From assembly GCA_023230855.1 (NCBI GenBank), contig JALNWQ010000018.1, forward strand, positions 21,928 to 85,927: DNA of 64,000 nucleotides, written 5' to 3'. This document shows, piece after piece, positions 61,003 through 64,000 of the stretch (position 1 is its first letter; each line of letters starts with the position of its first letter). The notes under the pieces were generated by a model that saw only the letters and a list, made by a program, of their open reading frames with translations, had not been told where the DNA came from and searched no databases. The DNA is from Solirubrobacteraceae bacterium. Lineage in GTDB: Bacteria > Actinomycetota > Thermoleophilia > Solirubrobacterales > Solirubrobacteraceae. A program made the translations under genes and the position numbers.

Positions 61003-61776
61003 TCAGGCGCCGGTCCAGACCGGCTCGCGTCGCTCCTTGAACGCCCGGGCTCCCTCACGGGCGTCGGCCGACAGGAGCACCGGGCCGGCGATCTCGCCCT
61101 GTCGGGCCCAGAACTCCTGCTCGGTCCACTCCCCCTGCTCACGCAGGATCCGCTGGGTGGCGGCGACGGCGAGCGGCCCGTTGGCGGCGATCGTGCCCGC
61201 CAGCTCGAGCGCCCCCTCGAGCGCGCGGCCCGGATCGGTCACGCGGTTGACGAGCCCCAGCGCGTGGGCCCGCTCCACGTCGAGCGGCTCTCCGGTCAAC
61301 GCGAGCTCCATCGCCACGCCGGCCGGCAGGCGCTCCGGCAGTCGGCGCAGGCCACCGCCGGCGGCGACGAGGCCGCGCTTGACCTCCGGGATCCCGAGCC
61401 GGGCGTCCCGCGCGGCGACGATGAGGTCGCACGCCAACGCGATCTCGAGGCCGCCGGCAAGCGCGAATCCCTCGATCGCCGCGATCATCGGCTTGCCCGG
61501 TCGCCGCATCGTCATGCCCGCGAAGCCGCGCTCCGGGTCGAACGGCACCTCGCCGCGCGCGAACGCCGCGAGGTCCATCCCGGCGCAGAACCCGCCACCG
61601 GCGCCGGCGAGGACGCCGACGACGAGCGTGGGATCGTCCTCGAGGTCTCGGATCGCGCCCGCGATGGCGCTGCTCACCGTCGGATCGACCGCGTTGCGTT
61701 GCGCGGGCCGGTTGATCGTGAGCACCAGGACGGCCTCCCGACGCTCGACGATCACGGCCGGCTCCGATGCGGTCAT
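61003..61776 (-). CDS. enoyl-CoA hydratase/isomerase family protein
   Basis: A 257-residue crotonase-fold enzyme. The oxyanion-hole motif GGFCAGMDLAAF is present, and both catalytic Glu positions of true hydratases are kept: Glu111 (AGGLEIALACDL) and Glu131 (GIPEVKRGL). It hydrates trans-2-enoyl-CoA in fatty acid degradation or a related pathway. The length is standard. TAGCCT (61783-61788) is six bases before ATG 61776. No other beta-oxidation gene is adjacent. Confidence 0.9.
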   Translation of the reverse strand: MTASEPAVIVERREAVLVLTINRPAQRNAVDPTVSSAIAGAIRDLEDDPTLVVGVLAGAGGGFCAGMDLAAFARGEVPFDPERGFAGMTMRRPGKPMIAAIEGFALAGGLEIALACDLIVAARDARLGIPEVKRGLVAAGGGLRRLPERLPAGVAMELALTGEPLDVERAHALGLVNRVTDPGRALEGALELAGTIAANGPLAVAATQRILREQGEWTEQEFWARQGEIAGPVLLSADAREGARAFKERREPVWTGA

Positions 61777-61782
61777 GGTGGG

Positions 61783-61788
61783 AGGCTA
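61783..61788 (-). promoter_or_regulatory. -10 element TAGCCT for the enoyl-CoA hydratase gene
   Basis: TAGCCT on the minus strand, six bases before the ATG. The divergent hydrolase gene has its own TACGCT box at 61841-61846. Confidence 0.5.
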
Positions 61789-61853
61789 CCCGCGGGTCGG
61801 GAGGCGGCGGGACGAATCCGTCGCGGTGGGACGCAGCGGATACGCTGCGGCCC

Positions 61854-62522
61854 ATGCGCGAGGTCGCCGACGCCGTCTTCCATCTCTCGCTCGGGCCGCG
61901 GTCCGCGGTCAACGCGTACCTGCTGGGCGACGTGCTCGTGGACGCCGGAGCCGCGCTGCACGGCAAGCGCGTGCTCAAGGCGTTGGCGGGCCGGGCGGTC
62001 TCGCGACACGTGATCACCCACGCCCACGTCGACCATGCGGGAGGCAGTCGACGGATCGTCGACGCCCTGCGGATCCCGGTGTCGGGCGGCGCCGCAGACG
62101 TCGAAGCGCTCCACGCGGGGCGCTCGATCGGCCCGCCTCGCCCCCGGATGCTCGACGCCGTCGCGGACCGCATCGCGTCGTACCCGGCGCTCCCGGAGGC
62201 GACCGCACTCGAGCCGGGCGAGGTCGTCGGTCCGGGATTCGTCGTCCTCGACACGCCGGGCCACAGCGCCGGACACGTGAGCTTCTGGCGCGCCGACGAC
62301 GGCGTGCTCGTTTGTGGCGACGTCGTCAACGCGATGCACCTGCTGACGACCCGCGCCGGACTCCACGAGCCTCCGGCCGCGTTCACGCCCGACCCGGCGC
62401 GCAACCGTCGTTCGATCCGCGCGATCGCGGATCTCGAGCCCAAGCTCCTCCTCGCGGGCCACGGGCCGGCGTTGCGCGATCCGGTCGCCCTGCGGCGGTT
62501 CGCAGACGGCCTGGTGGACTGA
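61854..62522 (+). CDS. metallo-beta-lactamase-fold hydrolase
   Basis: A 222-residue MBL-fold protein with HAHVDHAGG (metal site 1), a downstream HSAGH, GDVVN Asp and LAGHG His, so the metal ligands appear complete. It is shorter than the MBL protein at 27787-28803 and lacks the C-terminal cap. The substrate is unknown. ATG 61854 is chosen. Upstream codons exist in frame, but TACGCT (61841-61846) lies seven bases before this ATG. Confidence 0.86.
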   Translation: MREVADAVFHLSLGPRSAVNAYLLGDVLVDAGAALHGKRVLKALAGRAVSRHVITHAHVDHAGGSRRIVDALRIPVSGGAADVEALHAGRSIGPPRPRMLDAVADRIASYPALPEATALEPGEVVGPGFVVLDTPGHSAGHVSFWRADDGVLVCGDVVNAMHLLTTRAGLHEPPAAFTPDPARNRRSIRAIADLEPKLLLAGHGPALRDPVALRRFADGLVD

Positions 62523-62539
62523 ATCGCCGGGGACGGCGG

Positions 62540-63025
62540 CGCTAACGGGCAGCCGGACGAGATCCGGATGCGCCACCATCCGGCCATCCGGCCGATCGGC
62601 CCGAGCACCGGCCGCACCGCGTAGGCGTGGCAACCGGGCTGTCCGAGGTCGGCGCTCGTCAGCCGCACCCCGGCGTGCCGCGCGGGATGCTCCTGCATCA
62701 GCGCGAGCAGATCACGGTTGCGACGGACGCGCTCCTCGCGCGCATCGATCTCGCGGTGCGCGTCGACCAGGCGGTCCCGGGTGCGCTCCAGGTCTCCGAG
62801 CGACTGCAGCCCGCCGCTGCGGCGCGACGACGCCCCGGCCGGGACGATCGCGGTGTGATCGACGCAGAACCGCGATGCGTGCCGTCCGGCGAGCGCTCGC
62901 TCGAGGCGGGCGATCTGGTCGCGCAGGTCGCGCCGAGCCAGCCACTCCTCGTCCGCGTGGGGCGGGCCGAGCACGGCGGCACCGGCGTCGCGACGGGGGT
63001 GGCTGGGCGGGGGTTCGGCGAGCAC
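62540..63025 (-). CDS. small conserved-looking protein, 3' end unresolved (no in-frame stop)
   Basis: About 162 codons from GTG 63025 (GAGG five bases upstream). A charged helical region (DLRDQIARLERALAG and LGDLERTRDRLVDAHREID) leads to a compact C-terminal part with GCHAYAVRPVLGPIGRMAGWW and SSGCPLA. From memory this resembles a Thermoleophilia hypothetical family that ends close after SSGCPLA. I could not search for it. Here no stop follows. The frame stays open antisense through the MBL gene to 61139, so a lost stop, a frameshift or a sequencing error is likely. The end given is where the recognisable part finishes. Confidence 0.5.
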
Positions 63026-63162
63026 GGTGCCTCAGGAGCCGATGACGGGTTCCTGCGTCGACCGTACCACTCCGTGGCCCCGACGCCCACCGTTGCGTCC
63101 GCGGCCCGCCATGCGGCGCCTGCCGACGCCGTCGCTCCGTGTCCGGGCCACCCGACGGATCG

Positions 63163-63834
63163 TCAACCGGCCGGATCCTCGGCGATGAGGTCGGCGGCGA
63201 TCCAGAGGGCCTCCTCGACGTAGAGGGAGGACACCCCCGCGACCGCCAGGGCGACGACGACGACCTCCCGGGTCGACTTCCCGACCTCGACGTGCCGGGA
63301 CGGGTCTCCGGTCAGTGCGGTCAGCGGCCTTTCGTCGTCGGCGATGCAGAGCGTCCCCGGGTCGAGAGGGCGTGCGGGCTCCCCGTCGAGGGATTCGGCC
63401 TCCCTCGCCCGTCGGATCCCGATGGCCCCGTGCACCTGCGCAGCATCCCAGGCCCACACGGGAATGCCGGTCTCCACGAGCGCGATCCGCGCCGCGTCGG
63501 AGGGCATGCCGGTGGTGCGGAAGCCGCCCCGGCGCAGCCGTTGGACGACCTCCTCCTCCATCGGCGGCCGCACCTCGTCCGGCTCGATGCCGATGTGTCG
63601 CCAGAAGACCCGGAACGCGGCCGGTACGTCCTGGCGGCGGAGCTCCATCGCCCAGTTCCCGTCCACGCGCCCGGAGAGGTGCTTCAACCGCTCACGGACC
63701 TCGCGTGGGCTCCGACGATGGTGTCGTCCGGGGATGCGCACCGACGCCGTCCACAGCGCCGGGAACTCGTCGGCGACCGCGTGCTCCACCCACCCGAGCG
63801 TCGGCTTCGGCGGCTCGACGTGACCGACGTTCAT
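63163..63834 (-). CDS. B3/B4 domain-containing protein
   Basis: A 223-residue protein whose core resembles the B3/B4 domain of phenylalanyl-tRNA synthetase beta, found as stand-alone proteins in many bacteria. Seen are VADEFPALWTASVRI, FRVFWRHIGIEPDEVRPPMEEEVV, a following RLRRGGF and a later ALVETGIPVWAWDA. These stand-alone proteins are thought to edit or bind tRNA-like or cyclic dipeptide substrates, but the function is unproven. ATG 63834 is chosen. GTG 63852 also fits. Confidence 0.7.
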   Translation of the reverse strand: MNVGHVEPPKPTLGWVEHAVADEFPALWTASVRIPGRHHRRSPREVRERLKHLSGRVDGNWAMELRRQDVPAAFRVFWRHIGIEPDEVRPPMEEEVVQRLRRGGFRTTGMPSDAARIALVETGIPVWAWDAAQVHGAIGIRRAREAESLDGEPARPLDPGTLCIADDERPLTALTGDPSRHVEVGKSTREVVVVALAVAGVSSLYVEEALWIAADLIAEDPAG

Positions 63835-63915
63835 GCGGCGCGATGGTGTCACACGACGTCACCCCGGTGTCGCGTGTGCGCGGTGTCGCTATCGCGCGGG
63901 TGTCGTGGAACGACG

Positions 63916-63941
63916 AAGGGCGCCCCTTGCGGGACGCCCTT
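63916..63941 (-). terminator. rRNA operon terminator hairpin
   Basis: On the minus strand AAGGGCGTCCC and GGGGCGCCCTT pair with one bulge around a short CGCAA loop, about 15 bases after the 5S rRNA 3' end. No T-run follows. Confidence 0.7.
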
Positions 63942-63956
63942 GTCGTGAAGCTAATT

Positions 63957-64000
63957 CCGGCGGCGACCTACTCTCCCAGGCCCTTGCGGGCCAAGTACCA
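63957..64000 (-). rRNA. rrf: 5S rRNA, 3' end (runs off the window)
   Basis: The last 44 bases of the window, read on the minus strand, contain TGGTACTTGGCCCGCAAGGG followed by CCTGGGAGAGTAGGTCGCCG, the conserved 3' part of bacterial 5S rRNA (helix IV/V region and the closing GCC-GG stem end). The gene continues beyond 64000, so an rRNA operon lies to the right, transcribed leftward toward the B3/B4 gene. The 3' end is approximate within a few bases. Confidence 0.92.

Overview
This window is very GC-rich, gene-dense bacterial chromosome. It carries a six-gene mce cluster, a mycobacterial-type E2-E1 2-oxoglutarate dehydrogenase gene, an MT0933-type antitoxin-like protein, DtxR/IdeR-like iron-box sequence and many starts that look leaderless (TANNNT placed 5-8 nt before ATG/GTG). 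Together these point to an actinobacterium. My inference, without a search, is class Thermoleophilia (Solirubrobacterales/Patulibacter-like). One IS110-family element is present. I saw no prophage and no CRISPR array. The only stable RNA is the 3' end of a 5S rRNA at the right edge.

Layout. 1-6.2 kb: truncated aldehyde dehydrogenase, cyclophilin, a zinc-ribbon/discoidin-like membrane protein, a DEAD-box helicase, a quinone oxidoreductase, three 37-bp palindromes at 79-bp spacing, and a LysR regulator. 6.2-12.4 kb: cydABDC (cytochrome bd oxidase and its CydDC exporter) behind a structured leader. 12.4-21.9 kb: a PfkB kinase and six overlapping mce genes with no YrbE/MlaE permease genes. 22-30.4 kb: dcd, a methyltransferase, citrate synthase, GNAT, a YgjP-like metalloprotease with an antitoxin-like protein, metF, a metallo-beta-lactamase-fold hydrolase and an M29 aminopeptidase. 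30.5-36.5 kb: an FbpABC-type ferric iron ABC transporter with an iron box, and an OmpR-type two-component system. 36.6-43.2 kb: an Mrp Na+/H+ antiporter operon with mrpA and mrpB fused. 43.4-51 kb: MOSC, UbiB-like kinase, SulP transporter divergent from an ArsR regulator, glyoxalase-like, Ppx/GppA-HD, NUDIX and a small membrane protein. 51-55.4 kb: a 1431-residue fusion of two lipoyl domains, an E3-binding domain, an E2 core and E1 of 2-oxoglutarate dehydrogenase. 55.4-56.9 kb: the IS110 element with a candidate bridge-RNA region. 57-64 kb: a cytochrome c, a Lys/Ala/Pro-repeat protein, tandem S51 peptidases, enoyl-CoA hydratase, another metallo-beta-lactamase-fold hydrolase, a small conserved-looking protein with no stop codon in frame, a B3/B4-domain protein and the rRNA operon end.

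How it fits together. The core theme is aerobic energy metabolism: citrate synthase and 2-oxoglutarate dehydrogenase of the TCA cycle, cytochrome bd as terminal oxidase, and Mrp for sodium/proton balance. Iron supply and cell-envelope lipid import accompany it. Operon genes are tightly packed: at least 16 junctions overlap by exactly 4 nt (NTGA), which suggests translational coupling. Many single genes and first genes of operons instead look leaderless. The most notable items are the lipoyl-bearing E2-E1 fusion, the IS110 element whose upstream non-coding region repeats its right end, the four-segment alternative-pairing leader of cyd, and the triple palindrome array upstream of the LysR gene.
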